Origin: Hygrophila difformis
Lineage: Eukaryota; Streptophyta; Magnoliopsida; Lamiales; Acanthaceae
Assembly: GCA_030278955.1 (NCBI GenBank)
Contig: JAOANR010000010.1
Coordinates: 10,385,884 to 10,449,883 of the forward strand
Direction of reading: 5' to 3'
Length of the DNA: 64,000 nucleotides
Part shown: positions 34,191 through 46,704 of the stretch, piece by piece
How positions within the stretch are numbered: the stretch's first letter is position 1
How the letters are laid out: each line of letters opens with the position of its first letter
Program-made: the position numbers and the translations under genes
Notes under the pieces: generated by a model
Database searches by the model: none
Seen by the model: only the letters and a program-made list of their open reading frames with translations
What the model was told of the DNA's origin: nothing

Positions 34191-35859
34191 TCGTCTACCA
34201 TTTCGTGATACATACATAGGGTGCATTATTTACCGATGTTTTATCTAAAGGGGACATGAAAAAGTGCATAGTAATTCAAACTAGTTCAAAATCACAAAGA
34301 AAACCATAATGTAATAATTTATCTTTTAACTACATAGAAAGAAGGGAAAAATCGGAAGGAGACGAAAAGGGACTACGCTGAAAAGAGAGGGATGAAAATT
34401 TGTTAGAGATGTGTGTTTAAATAGTTCAATGAGCAAAAACAGTTATCCTGAGTAGTATATTGCTCTGACAGTATAAATAAAGTTCTCGTTATGTTTAATT
34501 TAGAGTTGGAATTTTAATATTTTTATTTTTAAATCCGTGGGTTTAGAAAATTTATTGAATCTATATTCTATATAGAGTTTTGGCTACCTTTTTTTAGAGA
34601 GTTCATTTACATGGATTTTAGTAGACTTAACAATATTGTGGATTTTTTTTTTTTTTTTTTTGGGGGGGGGGGGTGTTATTGAGTTATATGGATTTTCATA
34701 CTAATTAATTGCACCATCATAAATCACAAACCACGAAAATGGACGTGAATCAGAACACAAATCTATAACAATTTTATAACCATACACACAATAGAAGAAA
34801 TTTAAAGATCAATTAGAGTAGCAGCCAGCATATAGATTCAACCAATCCATACCCAAAATCCAAAACAAAGAGAATACCTAATGATTTTTCAAGATTTGTG
34901 TAGTACCTTTGCTTGGAAAGTGAAATCTACTTATATATTTTTAAGAGAATCAAAGAAAATCCATAGTATTAAAATTATAAAATGTTGAATACTAAATGAT
35001 TTTTTAAGTCATTTTAAAATTCGTATTAAATTAAATATCTAGAGATTTTTAAAAACTTTTAAAAATCCGAAATGAATACCCAAATTGAAACTTTATAAAA
35101 ATATATCCTAGACTTCATAATCAAAACACTCTCTTAATTTTTTTTGGCACATGTGACAACTAATTGTCACAAAAGAGAGAAAAATTTAAGGAGAACTACA
35201 ACAAAAGTCGGGGAAGAGAGTCAGACTAAAAATCAATAGCCGGGAAGCTAGAGAACACTGACATATCCGCAAATAGAAGTAGCCACATTTCATTAAGGGT
35301 AAGCACATGTCATGAAAAATTCTTCAATCATTCGCTCCTCGTTTAGCATAAACATCGGCCACAACATTTCGGTCACACAAGATATAGAATAAGTTAATCC
35401 CCAAGAATTCCTTGGCAAGTCACCTTATTTTATATACAATCGAAAAAAGAGTGTGATGTAAGGGAAAAAAAAAAAAAGTAGTAGTGATATGGCTCTACTC
35501 AACATCAAATGATCTAGAGCGCTTCCTTGCAATCCTTTATAACATGAAGCAGCGCGATACTCAGGAAACCAAGTGAGACCATCTATTCTAACGAAATACC
35601 ATGTAATAGGTTAGCACTAATTAAGGTTGTTAGCATTATTGCCAATTGTGCCCAAAAAACAGTCAACCCAACTACCATTTCCATGGCTGTAGGTAACACC
35701 CCCAGAAGCCAAACATCCCTGCAGGATTACCAATTAAATTTGCATCCCAATTTCCCCTAATTCTATGTTCCAACCAACCAATCTTGGATTGGCCATCTTT
35801 GGCCGTTGATTGTGCAACCAAATTTGCGTGCCCATAAAATAATTATAATTATACGTCCT
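34191..35859. other. Intergenic DNA
   Basis: AT-rich, non-coding. Contains a T19-G12 homopolymer pair (34643-34673). No gene, array or clear element boundary is seen. Confidence 0.5.
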
Positions 35860-36699
35860 TGTTACCGTGCGGATTCTCCGCATCCGTAACGTTTGGATTC
35901 CAATCTGCACCGTTGATCAATTTTATCATCTAACGGTTGTAATAATATGGAGGGATAGTTTCGTAATTGCACGTTCTAGATATTTAATTTGTTGAATTCG
36001 CAACATATGATATACAATTCAGCGACATGACATATACAATTCAGCGACATGACATATACAACTCAGCGACGGAGCCAATACCATTCAGCGACAAGGGATA
36101 TGCAATTCAACGACATTGGTGTATTCATCTCAGCGACGTTTGAAGTTAGAGCCGTTTAAAGTTCATTGCGATTTTAAACGCATCTCAGCGACGAGCATTC
36201 TCACAATTCAGCGACATGGCCAATAGAATTCAGCGACATGGGATATGCAATTCAGCGACATTATTATATTCATTTCAGCGACACAATTTTATTCATTTCA
36301 GCGATGTAGTTCTGTGCATTTGAAGGCATCTCAGTGACGGAGCCCACTCAATTCAGCGACATGGCATATGTAAACTCAGCGACAAGGTATATACGATTCA
36401 GCGGCTTGATATAGTACTTCTCAACGACATGCTATAGTATATTTCAGCGACATATTTATGCATACCTCAGCGACATGTTATGCATATCTCAACGACATAA
36501 TAGAGTATATTCAGCGATATGGTAAATATAGTAACAATTATACATTTTTTTTGACAATTTTACCCTTTTGTATTTATAGCCGTTAGATCTAATTCAATGG
36601 ATGAGATTTTATCATCACCGTACTTTCAAATACTTTGGAAGCACCATAATCATTCTCATAATTATAATGTGGTCGTTTGGGAGCTAGCATCCGCTAACA
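35860..36699. mobile_element. Element B of the TTCAGCGACAT-array family
   Basis: The left tip TGTTACCGTGCGGATTC and the right tip (reverse complement TGTTAGCGGATGCTAGC) resemble the tips of element A. Between about 36020 and 36520 lie roughly 21 copies of TTCAGCGACAT or close variants (TCTCAGCGACG, TCAACGACAT), all in the same orientation and spaced about 18-30 bp. Both flanks carry TAACGGTT / CCGTTAGAT-type sequence and a GGATAGTTTCGTAATT / AATTTTACCC pair, in inverted relation, of the sort found in non-autonomous TIR transposons. There is no ORF. Ends are approximate: an alternative 11-bp direct repeat ATAATTATAAT flanks a slightly different interval. Confidence 0.6.
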
Positions 36700-36757
36700 T
36701 ATTATCTCACAATCCACTCATTAATTTATTGGCTCCCAGACATCTTCAATATGTAAA

Positions 36758-36759
<2 letters not shown>

Positions 36760-36804
<45 letters not shown>
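36760..36804 (+). repeat. (ATT)n microsatellite
   Basis: About 15 uninterrupted TAT/ATT units, with no function evident. Confidence 0.9.
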
Positions 36805-36805
<1 letters not shown>

Positions 36806-37231
36806 ACGCTTAATTAATAAGAGGTACAAATATGAAATATGTTACTATAAAATTGTAAGACTTCAATATTTCTTTTTGGCGAAACTCAGCCAGATAAAAC
36901 TTCAATATTGATTGTTAATACTTATAACTTTAAATTTGTAGTTAACATTAACATAGATTGTTTAATCCTTTGGCTTAGTATATTCAAATGGGATGTTTCA
37001 CAACAAAGTTATCTCTAGTTTCACAAAGCACGTATTCGAAATATTGTTAAGATGACATAACTATTCAAACCAATTATTGTTGATGATGGGAGGGATACGG
37101 GTAGGTAGGGAATCCAACCCACAATTTATAGTTTAGGCGTCATTGGACTTGACCACGGTAGAAAATCTCATCCCATCAAACAAAATAAAGAGTAAATAAT
37201 AAAATTATGTATCAAACATGTACACTATTAA

Positions 37232-37330
37232 CCAATAACAGTTGGTTTGAGTGGATGGAGGCTTTAGTCGCTTAGGTAAGGTCTCGGATTCGAGTCTTGT
37301 GTATACAAAAAACTACTTTGAAGAGCCGCC
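37232..37330 (+). mobile_element. Possible tRNA-derived SINE head
   Basis: TTGGTTTGAGTGGATGG resembles a Pol III A box and GGATTCGAGTC, about 35 bases on, resembles a B box, the spacing of a tRNA-derived SINE. No clear tail or target duplication was found. Confidence 0.35.
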
Positions 37331-37530
37331 CTTAATTGCCCTTGCAGATAATCGAGGATTATACCCCAGTATTCACACTATTGCGCTACAATACAGTACT
37401 ATTTGAGGGACAGCTGAAGTGCGCTACACTACACTATTGCACTCGTGTACTCTTTCCTACCAAGGAGCAGCAAATACCACAAGACCCACCAGTACTGCTT
37501 ACACATATACACACACATGTACACACCTAT

Positions 37531-37559
37531 ACATACATACATACATACATACATACATA
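37531..37559 (+). repeat. (ACAT)n microsatellite upstream of the TCP gene
   Basis: Seven tandem ACAT units about 530 bases before the TCP start codon, in a C/A-rich promoter or leader region (37490-37560). Confidence 0.85.
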
Positions 37560-38088
37560 GCTTTCTCATAGGTCCCCACTTGCCACCATTACTTGCCCCC
37601 CCTTGGCCCCCTCCCCAATGCCCTCCACAGTCTAAGGACCTCCCATGCTTCAAATCAAGACACACCAAAATCAATGGTGCATATTCTCATGGACTTTTGC
37701 TCCCTGGATCACCCACCAACTGCACCCATCACTTCCCAGCTACTAGTAATAATCTACACTACTGATTCTCTTTTGGTGCACTACACTGTCTCCATTCTCT
37801 CACCAGCTTTTTTTTCTTCTCTCCGAAGACACCAGTCAAAACCAAGTAAAGAAGAAGAATATAGAGAAGGAATTCAAGAACCCCATACCAAAATACTCCT
37901 ACCAATTACTAGTACTTTCCACTTTTTGTTTACTTGGGCTCTAAATATTGTTCCCTTTCCCCAATTCCCCTCCTTTTCTTCCCAATTATGCCCACTATTT
38001 GACAATAAGTGCAAGAATGTTCATCATCATCATCCTTTTCCTTTAGAAAGACCACTAAAAAGATAGTAGTGGAAGAGAAAATAAATAT

Positions 38089-39351
38089 ATGGAATTCATG
38101 GAGACAAACCCTAAAAACCAGGCAACCAATAGTGCCCCCTCTCATGACCCTCCCCCCTCCTCCTCCCTCCACCTCCTCCACCACCACCATACCCAACCCG
38201 AACCCGCCTCCGGGTCGGGCCAGGGCCCGGGTTCTACCCCACCCCCTTCCCATGGTCCCTTCATGATGGGCTCCATTTCCATTACTCCTCCTCCACAACC
38301 CAGAAACTTATTGATGCCCCACTCCTCTTCTTCCTCTTCTTCTTCTTCTTCTCCTGCTGCTGCTGCCTCCTCCACCACCCTCGCCGTTGTCGCCGCTACT
38401 AATAACAATGAAGTGGTGGCCAACAAACCCGCCAAGAAGCCATCCAAGGACCGCCACACCAAGGTGGATGGGCGAGGACGGCGGATACGGATGCCGGCTC
38501 TCTGCGCCGCCAGGGTTTTCCAACTGACAAGGGAATTGGGACACAAGTCCGACGGAGAAACCATCGAGTGGCTGCTGCATCAGGCGGAGCCGGCAATCAT
38601 CGCTGCCACCGGCACGGGGACCATCCCAGCCAATTTCTCCACGCTCAACGTGTCCCTGCGCAGCAGCGGAACCACAATCTCCGCCCCGCCATCGAAATCC
38701 GCGCCGCTCTTCCTCGGCGGCGGTGCCGCCGCCGGAATGATGGGTTTCCACCACCAGCTGGCGGCGTCGAACGCCGCGGCGTTCGTTCCGGACCACCCGG
38801 ATGAGAATAATAATTACCTCAAGAAACGCTTCCGGGAAGACAGCGGCGGCTCTACATCCCCCAAACAGGGAACCACACCGGTTCACGACCAAGAAACCGG
38901 ACCGGACTCTAAACCCGGTTCTTCTCAGCCGTCTAATTTCATCCCTGCTCCCGCCATGTGGGCCGTGGCCCCTGCTGCCGCGAACGTGGGTAACGCCTTT
39001 TGGATGCTTCCCGTTACCGGAGGCGGTGCGGCCACTGCGGCTGGACCACAAGAGTGGCAGTACAAGGCGTCTTCGATGCAGAGAATTGGGGGATTCGATT
39101 TTTCCGGCGCCAGCCGGTTCAATCCCGTCCAATTAGGCCCAATGATGTTACAGCCACTGTCAGCGGCGGCAGCTCATCCGCTGGAAACTAATATGGGAAT
39201 GTTAGCTTCAATCAACGCGTACAATAACAGCAGCAGCAATAGCAGAATTGATTTGGGGATGAATTTGGATCAGCAGCAGCAGCACCACCACCGTCAGAGC
39301 CAGCCGCAGCGGAGCGACAGCGGCGACGAAAACCCTAAAGATTCGCAATAA
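38089..39351 (+). CDS. TCP: Class I TCP transcription factor (TCP9/TCP19-like)
   Basis: Single-exon gene, 420 residues, nuclear DNA-binding regulator of cell proliferation and growth. The TCP domain is at about residues 118-172: basic region [20 protein letters not shown], then helix-loop-helix [20 protein letters not shown] and [18 protein letters not shown]. The short basic region without the extra four residues and the [20 protein letters not shown] extension mark class I, which bind GTGGGNCC-type sites. The N-terminus is Pro/His/Ser-rich (a run of 12 Ser around residues 79-88 is encoded by TCT/TCC repeats); the C-terminus has Q/H-rich stretches and ends [10 protein letters not shown], as in the TCP9/TCP19 group. 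The start could be the ATG at 38089 or 38098, which are in frame. GC content is much higher than in the surroundings, which creates long antisense open frames that are not genes. Confidence 0.94.
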   Translation: MEFMETNPKNQATNSAPSHDPPPSSSLHLLHHHHTQPEPASGSGQGPGSTPPPSHGPFMMGSISITPPPQPRNLLMPHSSSSSSSSSSPAAAASSTTLAVVAATNNNEVVANKPAKKPSKDRHTKVDGRGRRIRMPALCAARVFQLTRELGHKSDGETIEWLLHQAEPAIIAATGTGTIPANFSTLNVSLRSSGTTISAPPSKSAPLFLGGGAAAGMMGFHHQLAASNAAAFVPDHPDENNNYLKKRFREDSGGSTSPKQGTTPVHDQETGPDSKPGSSQPSNFIPAPAMWAVAPAAANVGNAFWMLPVTGGGAATAAGPQEWQYKASSMQRIGGFDFSGASRFNPVQLGPMMLQPLSAAAAHPLETNMGMLASINAYNNSSSNSRIDLGMNLDQQQQHHHRQSQPQRSDSGDENPKDSQ

Positions 39352-41303
39352 AAATAAAAAAGCTCACCTTTTTCTTAATTAGGGTAAATTTTTCAGAGTT
39401 CAGATTGCATGTGTGTGCACATAGTATTTTTTTTAGATATATATTTTACTGCAGTAGTAATTCATGTGGCTATCATCGTATCTGGATGGTTTTCTTGAAT
39501 TAGGCATCCAACAAATTCTTGTGTGGATTGAGAAATTGAGGGCTTTTTGTAATAATGATTGAACCCTATATTAGGGACTGTAAGAGATTTTAAGTCTTGA
39601 TAAGTGTGAAGTTATTGTCAAGTCGTTGTCGATGTATTCACTCAAATTTATTCAAATCTGTCATCTGTGGAAGAAAACTGATCACCAGAGAGTAATCCAT
39701 CAAAGGCAGGAAAGTGAGTAGTAGTAATAATTAATGATGATGATCTGTAACAGATGGGATTGGTGTGCTGCTATAATTGTTTTGACTTTTTAAATTCTTT
39801 GTTTTTCCTTCCTTAGCTGTATTTTTATGGTTGTTAAATTAGAAAGAGATGTGTGGCTTATCTGGAACATTTGTGGAGGTCATTCACCGACACAAAATAC
39901 ATACACATACACACACGTGCCTCTGTGTGTGTCCGCGTGTTTGCTGGCCGAGGGCATAATTTGGCTTGTAATAATAATCTTAAGGAGATTCTCAAAATAT
40001 TCAGGAGGATTTTCTTCTCTGGCTGTAATAGCTATTCCAAAAAATAAAAAATAAAAAAATCAGGAGGAGTGGCTATTTGTAAATGAAGGAATCAATTATG
40101 GAGTAAATGTATTTATTAGTTTGTTTTCTTTGAATTCGAATCATACAATGATAAGTACCATTGTGTGAACTAAAAGTAACAAATTATTTAAAGGGGGAAA
40201 TCTAATTAAAGGGGATACCAGTTTGGCAAAATGGGCTCAAGTCTCTGCAATAATTGAGGGTCTTTCTTTTCTTTCCAGTATACGACACATTTCCACCACA
40301 TATATAAAACTAAATTGTTGCCGTTAGTATGTACTACTATATACTATATGTATGTGTATATATAATATAGTATGTACTATTATTAATTGTTTTCATGTGT
40401 TTATCACATGGTAGTCCGTTGAATCATTCCACTAGAAAAAAGGCATGTTTCTTGCCATGCAAATACAAATAATAAATGTAGTTTTCAGGGCCAATTTAAG
40501 TACAGTGTGTGTGTGTGTGTGTGTGTGTGTTGAGTAGGAGTATAATATATCTGCAGAAAACAATTTCAAAAGTGGAACACAAATTAAGTAATGAAAACAA
40601 CAAGATATTGGGATAGATATTAATAAAGGGAGTGAATCAGGTCTCACCCTGTTTTGTCTGTCTATCTCAAACCCTAATTTCAGGAAGTGTGCATGCCACT
40701 ACTCACCCCCCCCCCCCCCCCCCCCCCCCCCCCATCTTAATTACCCCTTTATATTCTCTATCTTTACTGAATTGATGACCAATATCCCTTCCTTCACCAC
40801 CAATTAATTCATTGACCAATCTCCTCTTTACAAACTCGTCAATTTTTCCAGTGCCTGGTACTCTTATTTTTCTTTTATCCATAAGATTAGATCGATGATG
40901 ATATAATCTGTAAAAATAAAATACCCTTTTGCAAATTGGATATAATGATTGATCCTTAATACTACAAAAGTGCCGTATCCATTCTGTAGAAAAAAAAGAA
41001 AAGAAGAGAAAAGAAAAAGCAGCTCCTTTGACGGGTGTACACTACTGACCACATTAAAGCCGAAGAAACAGCCCATTTTCGTTTTCTTAACTAAATGCTT
41101 GTAGAGAAGCTTTTTGCTGAAAAGGGTTTTCACTTGTGACTTGTGTTTAAGAAATGTCATTCCAAATTAATGTCAAATAATTCAATTCCAAAAAAACATA
41201 TACAGACCTGCACTAAACACACCCACATAAGTAGTATATGATATACTCCTATAAAGAAATAGCATGGTGATCCTAAAGAATGGAATCTACAGCTGGTGCG
41301 TTG
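39352..41303. other. 3' flank of TCP and intergenic DNA
   Basis: Probable 3' untranslated region over the first few hundred bases, then AT-rich non-coding DNA. It holds a (GT)13 microsatellite at 40505-40530 and a 28-base C run at 40706-40733. No gene is seen. Confidence 0.55.
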
Positions 41304-41305
41304 TA

Positions 41306-41787
41306 CTCCCTCCGTCCCGCGAAGATTGAAGCCTTTCTTTTGGGCACGGTAATTTAGGTAGTGGAGTTTAGTAGTTAAAGTGGTGTGAGTATTTGTGTTT
41401 AAGATTATAATGAATTTTGATATTGTTTATTGTTTAACTTTGACTTAATATTATCGTAGTGATGTAATTTGAGAAAAATATTCAAGTGTGGTCTTGTTAG
41501 AATCGTCTAATCGTGTAGTTTTAGAATATATATTTTATACAATTTTTATTTGTATCAATTTTGTAATATTAAGAGTTAAAGAAATATAAGGGACTTTGTG
41601 TAGGAAAGTAATAATGCTTTGGAATTTGTGCAGAATAGTAAAAGTAAGTATTTTTAATGGGATTTGACAATAATTAAGATTCTAATCAAACTTATATTAA
41701 TTTAATTTTTCTAAAAACGGAAAGGGTTCAAACTTCGTGGGACAACCCAAAAAGGAATAGGGTTCAAACTTCGTGGGACGGAGGGAG
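41306..41787 (-). mobile_element. Stowaway-type MITE, 482 bp, with duplicated right end
   Basis: Ends CTCCCTCCGTCCCGCGAAG and, reverse-complemented, CTCCCTCCGTCCCACGAAG, with TA on both sides (41304-41305, 41788-41789). The interior carries the complement of the segment shared with the MITE at 12636-12894 (TTGTTAGAATCGTCTAATCG at 41495), so the two copies are in opposite orientation. Near the right end GGGTTCAAACTTCGTGGGAC occurs twice (about 41725 and 41760), a partial duplication of the terminal region. Confidence 0.9.
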
Positions 41788-41789
41788 TA

Positions 41790-42124
41790 CATTTTAACAG
41801 TATATGACTTTTGTTGGGCACATATATTTGTACAGTCCATCCATCAAGAAAATACATTAATGCCATATTGGGAAACTTAATTTATAGGAGTACTTGGAAT
41901 ATACTTCAATGCACTGGATTCAGCAATGAGGTATGGGGTGAATTATTTGGACGGGAAATTATTTAGTGCAGGGATACATCAGGTATCAGTGATATTATGG
42001 TTTCACCGTATGGCTGATGATGAATGTGTAGACAGTTCAATGACAAGTACTGTGCCAACAAGCCTATTTTTAAATTGTGATCATGTATGCAACTTGCACT
42101 GAGAACAATAAATGACAGTAATTT
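41790..42124. other. Intergenic DNA between MITE and element A2
   Basis: No coding signal or repeat recognised. Confidence 0.5.
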
Positions 42125-42408
42125 TGATAATGGCAAGAAATATCCATTATTTTCAATCCATTTCCGTGTCTTAAACGGACATTTGATCGCACTCCGGTCT
42201 TATATTAAGTAAGAAAGCAGATGAATTTGACTGATTTATGCATAGTTGTAAAAATAATAAGCTGGTATGAAAAATACATAAATATGTAATTTTATTACAC
42301 ATTTGTGTTAGAAGAATCCAAAAACATGAGAAAAATAAAAGAAAAAAAAGGAATGAAAAAGATGGAAAAAGAAAATGAAATTTCACAAAAATGCATTTTT
42401 TTGACAGG

Positions 42409-42795
42409 AATGACGCCAAGCCTTGTATGACCCTATTGTTTCACGTCATCAGTGGAGGTTTACGTCATCAGTTAGGAAAATAAAATGACTCGAGGCTGAA
42501 ACCGATGACGCCAACCAAGTTTTGACGCAAAGGGTTCCGCGTCATTGAGGCCAAAACAGAAGGCATGACACCAAACAAGGCTTGACGCCAAGCAAGCTTC
42601 ACGTCATTGACGCCAAAGAATTGAGTCGTAGGCTGCCAAGCTAGGGACCACGGGGTTTTCGAGCTGGAGACCTATGATGCCAAACGAGTTTGACGTCAAG
42701 CATGTTCCGCGTCATTACTAGGAGTTCCGCGTCATTGAGAGTGTTTGACGCCAAGCCTTGTTCCACAACATGCATGAAGGTTTCACGTCATTGAG
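42409..42795. promoter_or_regulatory. TGACGCCA/GCGTCA motif array in U3 of A2
   Basis: Roughly 15 sites of the type TGACGC, GCGTCA, TGACGTCA or CACGTCA in about 390 bp, in both orientations, ending just before the TATA box. TGACG is the core of the as-1 element bound by plant TGA-class bZIP factors; that these sites are bound is inference. Two sites that are broken here (CATGACACC, ATGATGCC) are intact in the 3' LTR copy, consistent with CpG decay. Confidence 0.65.
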
Positions 42796-42820
42796 GCCCA
42801 TGGGCCTAGGGTTTCGTGCC

Positions 42821-42828
42821 TATAAATA
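42821..42828 (+). promoter_or_regulatory. TATA box of the A2 LTR
   Basis: TATAAATA in the context GTGCCTATAAATAAGGC, also conserved in the 3' LTR at about 62051. Transcription would start near 42850, which defines the start of R. Confidence 0.75.
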
Positions 42829-43450
42829 AGGCATGATACCAAGGTGTTCGGGGTTACACATTCTTCACTCTTGAAGGCACTTTGGAGCAGAATCATGTAG
42901 GTAGCTTAGTTAGGTTTATTTTGTGTATTATTTAATTTTTGTCTATAGTTTAGTTTAATTTCTTGTTATTCCTTTCGATGTTAGCTTAGAAATAGCATTA
43001 GGTAGCCAGATTTATACTTTCTAATTTGTTTCGAACCTTTGGTTTATGATTTGAAACACCCATTAATGGTGTTATTAAACCTATTTATTAGAAAAAATGG
43101 GATTCAATCTTCTATAACATCCCAAAAACATGAAATGGATAATCTAATCCATGGATTTTATGGCTTTATTTTTCTTTTTGATCACTTGATCATTATTTGC
43201 TTTTTTTTTAATATTAATTTCTCCATGTATGGTTGATTAAATGTGTGAGCATGAGGTTAGAAGCATTATTGTGGGCTGTGGGTTTGATTTTGCTTGCTGG
43301 AATTCTTAAATTCGTCCTTATTTTATTTTTGTAGCTTAGATTAAATTCTTTCTTGTTCATCTTAGCATAATCGAACCCGTACGCCTAAAATATGTTATAA
43401 TGGCATATTCTGCATTTTCTTCATCATCATGGTGCATTCTGGAAAAAGGC

Positions 43451-43990
43451 TATGACGCCAACCTCCCTATGACGCCAACCACGTTGTTGTCATAGGGCAG
43501 GTTTGGTGTCATAAGTGTTTCTGGCCATAAGAAAATTTTTTGCATGCTGGAAGTGCTATGACGCCAACCACCCTATGACGCCAACCACGTTGAGGTCATA
43601 GGGCAAGTTTGGCGTCATAAGTGCTTTTCGGCCAAAAATTGTTCCACGTCGTGGATGTTTCCCGTCATGACCCCACGAGTGCAATTCTCATGATTCATGA
43701 TGTGCAACCCCAAATTTTGCATGCTATTTTTATGTTCTCTATGACGCAAAACTCATGACGTGATCCTAGGATCACGTCATACTTTAATGTTCCGCGTCAT
43801 AGCCTCCCCATTTTCGAAAGAAATTTTTTCTGTCATGCAATGACGCCAAACTCTGTAATTATGCCAACCTTGGCGTCATCTCTAAGGTTCCGCGTCATTA
43901 GTGGCCCTATTTTCTAACCTGTTTGACGCCAAACCTGTGACGCGATCATGGGATCACGTCATAAGGTTGGTTGGCGTCATACTATACCAT
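43451..43990. repeat. Second TGACGCCAACC/GGTTGGCGTCA array in the A2 LTR
   Basis: Downstream of the predicted transcription start. A unit of about 60 bases (CTATGACGCCAACC ... GTTTGGTGTCATAAGTG) occurs twice about 105 bp apart (43451 and 43556), followed by scattered TGACGCGATC and GCGTCAT sites to 43980, some forming inverted pairs. The same array is in the 3' LTR at about 62674-63210. Confidence 0.7.
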
Positions 43991-46574
43991 TTTATCACCA
44001 AAATTTTATTATTATTATCTTTAACCCACCATTATGTTGCATCCCTCACATCTCATTCCCACGGAATAAAATGTAATATCCTGAATGCAATATAAGGCGT
44101 TATGCTGCCAAAATTTTCATTCTCCATTTTCACACTTAACTAATTGAACACTTGTATCAATAATTAAAGATCAAAATAGCAATAATTAAGGTCAATGATT
44201 AATTGGTGTAAGGAATTTTGTTCAATTCATCACTAAAAGATTATTTTACAAAGTAAAGTTCATTTAATCTAAACAGATAATCTGGACTGTAATTAATTAT
44301 GGAATGAAAGGTTATTTAGGTTAATGAATAACTATGGGTCCAAATCCATAACCTTGCATGAGAAACCAGTGTCTCTCATACAAGATGATTTTTGTTGTTA
44401 TTTTTCCTCTATTTTATATTAGTTCTATTTTGGTCTTTGTCCGTATTGTGTGAAATGAACAGTAAGAGATAAACAGAATAATGTCGGCGAACGGTCCCTT
44501 CACAGGGAAATGAAGTAGCCCGTAGTCTGTGTGTCGATTACTATTTATTATTTTGCATGGTTTGAACAGTGATTGACGAGATCAGACGAACGGTCCTTTT
44601 ATCAGGAAATGAAGTATCCACTCAGTCAATTCCTGTCCAAATACAGTTTTATTTTCTTTCTTCATTTTCAAACCCAAATCTCAAAGCTGTGCCAACACTC
44701 GGTGACATAGGTCAATGTCATCTAGTAATTAAGACAGTGAAGAGAGCATGTAGGTTTTTATCCCACTTCACAGGTAGTAGGTCAAATTACTGTCTAATTT
44801 CACTCCATCTGAATGATAAAGGATTGGACCATAGATAACTGCAGTCCACTTCCCTTTAATTGTTCTGCCATCCTTTAGTCTCTGACTAATTCCTTCTGTG
44901 TTCCGAATTCTGTCTAGACCCACCATATATTTTGGGTCAGTTTAATTTTATATTTCTCATATAAACTTATGCATGATATTATTATATAAATAGTGTGGTC
45001 CAATTATTTTGGGATCCTTCCCTTGGACATAGAAGTCATGATATTTAATCAGATATCTCATAATAAACTTCCAACAAAAATTTCTCTACAAAATCCAGTT
45101 CTGAGTAAGGGATAAATTCTACAGTTACGACTAATTCACATTCATCTGGGGATTGATTTTGGGAAATTAGAAGCAGAGTTAATGAGTGGGTCTAGTTAGA
45201 TTGAAAGGATATGTGTTTTAATTGAGAGTCTAGTACCTGTATAGGGAATGATTTTCAAAGATTAATTATTTTCCAGAATTGTTGTATGTTGGAAATCTTA
45301 TATTAAATGTTGCACTGAATCAGAGTCCACTTGGATTCAGACAATGTGTGATAGATAATACTAGAGGAACAATACATAGGCCTTGGTTATTTTCTAAGAT
45401 TAGGGTTGAGTATTCTTTCAACTGCTATTCTCTTCTACCAAAGCCTAATTTTGAGTCGTGAGTGAGTGCATCCGGAACAGACTAATTTATTGGTTTGTTT
45501 TATTAGTTTGTATCTCATAACCACCCGGGAGTAGGTAAACACTGCAAGCGGCTTACTGATGTCCGGGAAATCTTGATCTGCGTCCGGTCATCAAGACTGA
45601 GGGCTCTCATTTACTACCAGTATGATGCTTTTAAAATCTCCGAGTGATAGGATTTTAAATGCTTTCTTTACCGCTTTCTTTTAAATGCTTTTATAGAGGT
45701 CACTCGGATGTATTGAGAGAACTTCTAGCTGCTACTAGGAATGGGAGTTATGGAATAGTTCAGGGCTTAATTTTAATCTTTGGGAGTGACATGGGGGAAT
45801 GATAGCAGTACTTGGCATTTCAACTAATGATTTGTCAGGTGTTGCTCATCCACCACAGATAAATTGCATACCCCGGCAGGGGCAGTTATGCATCTGTGGT
45901 ATCTTAGAAAGTGCTGTCTTAAGTGCATGTAAATCCTTGCTGTGAGTATCTGTCTGTTAAAGGGAAAATAGCACAGGAAGCATGAGGGTTAGCTAACTGA
46001 ACGAATTATCACAAGCAAAGAACTGCGTAACAAAATGGAGGTTTAATTATTGTTTTATCTAAATCTTGTCCAATCTTATTCTTTTCTCCCTGTCCCTTCT
46101 TTCTACTTTGAAATCAGCTTCATAGTTAGCAGTGTAAATTTACAGCTTCATTAGGATAATTTTATCTGCTTTCTAGACCTAATTTTAATTGCTTTTTAGC
46201 TTAGATCTATTTGTTTTGTAGAATAGTTTCCCTGCTTTCATAGTGTATTTAATATTCTGTCAAATAGATGTTAGCAAAATTCGCTTTGAATTGAGTAACC
46301 GAGTTGAAAATCTTATGAAATGGCGTGGGACCTGCTTCCATCGCATATCCTCCAGTGAACGATCCGGACTTACTATAAATATTGCAATTTTTGACACCGT
46401 GCACTTTCGGGCCACAGTTTCTTGACATGAGTAATAAAAACGTGACAACCTATAAATATATCCTTAATCCCAACTCCATCATCATAAATTGGCTTCATTA
46501 AATAAAACCTAAACCGGGATTCTTCATTAATCTATTTTCGAAAATACTCGTGTGGGAAATTGTCAAAAGTTTCA

Positions 46575-46592
46575 TGGCGCCGTTGCCGAGGA
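46575..46592 (+). other. Primer binding site (tRNA-Asp type) of element A2
   Basis: TGGCGCCGTTGCCGAGGA differs by one base from the A1 primer site (GGGGA there, GAGGA here). It marks the start of the internal region. Confidence 0.88.
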
Positions 46593-46704
46593 GGATGCAG
46601 TGTCGTTTTATTAAGAGAATTAAACTCCTGATTTACTCATAGCTAGTGTACATATTTTATTCAAAAACAAAATAAAAATGCATTATTCTCAAAAATCAAT
46701 TAAA

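Larger units (their letters stand above)
42125..46565 (+). repeat. 5' LTR of element A2 (about 4.4 kb)
   Basis: Starts TGATAATGGC and ends AAATTGTCA, followed nine bases later by the primer site. The first 2.65 kb are repeated at 61352-64000. TATAAATA lies 696 bases in, so U3 is about 700 bases and the R/U5 part is very long (about 3.7 kb). Two regions rich in TGACGCCA/TGGCGTCA motifs are present. No protein-coding function is supported; the short open frames inside are not conserved. Confidence 0.9.

Noticed and set aside
35990..36530. Possible CRISPR-like array
   Set aside because: The units are degenerate and only 11 bases, spacing is irregular, and the setting is a plant nuclear genome; the repeats belong to a transposon-like element.
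38308..39132. Long antisense open frame over the TCP gene
   Set aside because: A shadow of the GC-rich TCP coding sequence; the sense strand encodes a clear TCP protein.
43901..44095. 64-codon open frame in both A2 LTRs
   Set aside because: It lies in non-coding LTR sequence and its presence in both LTRs reflects duplication, not coding selection.
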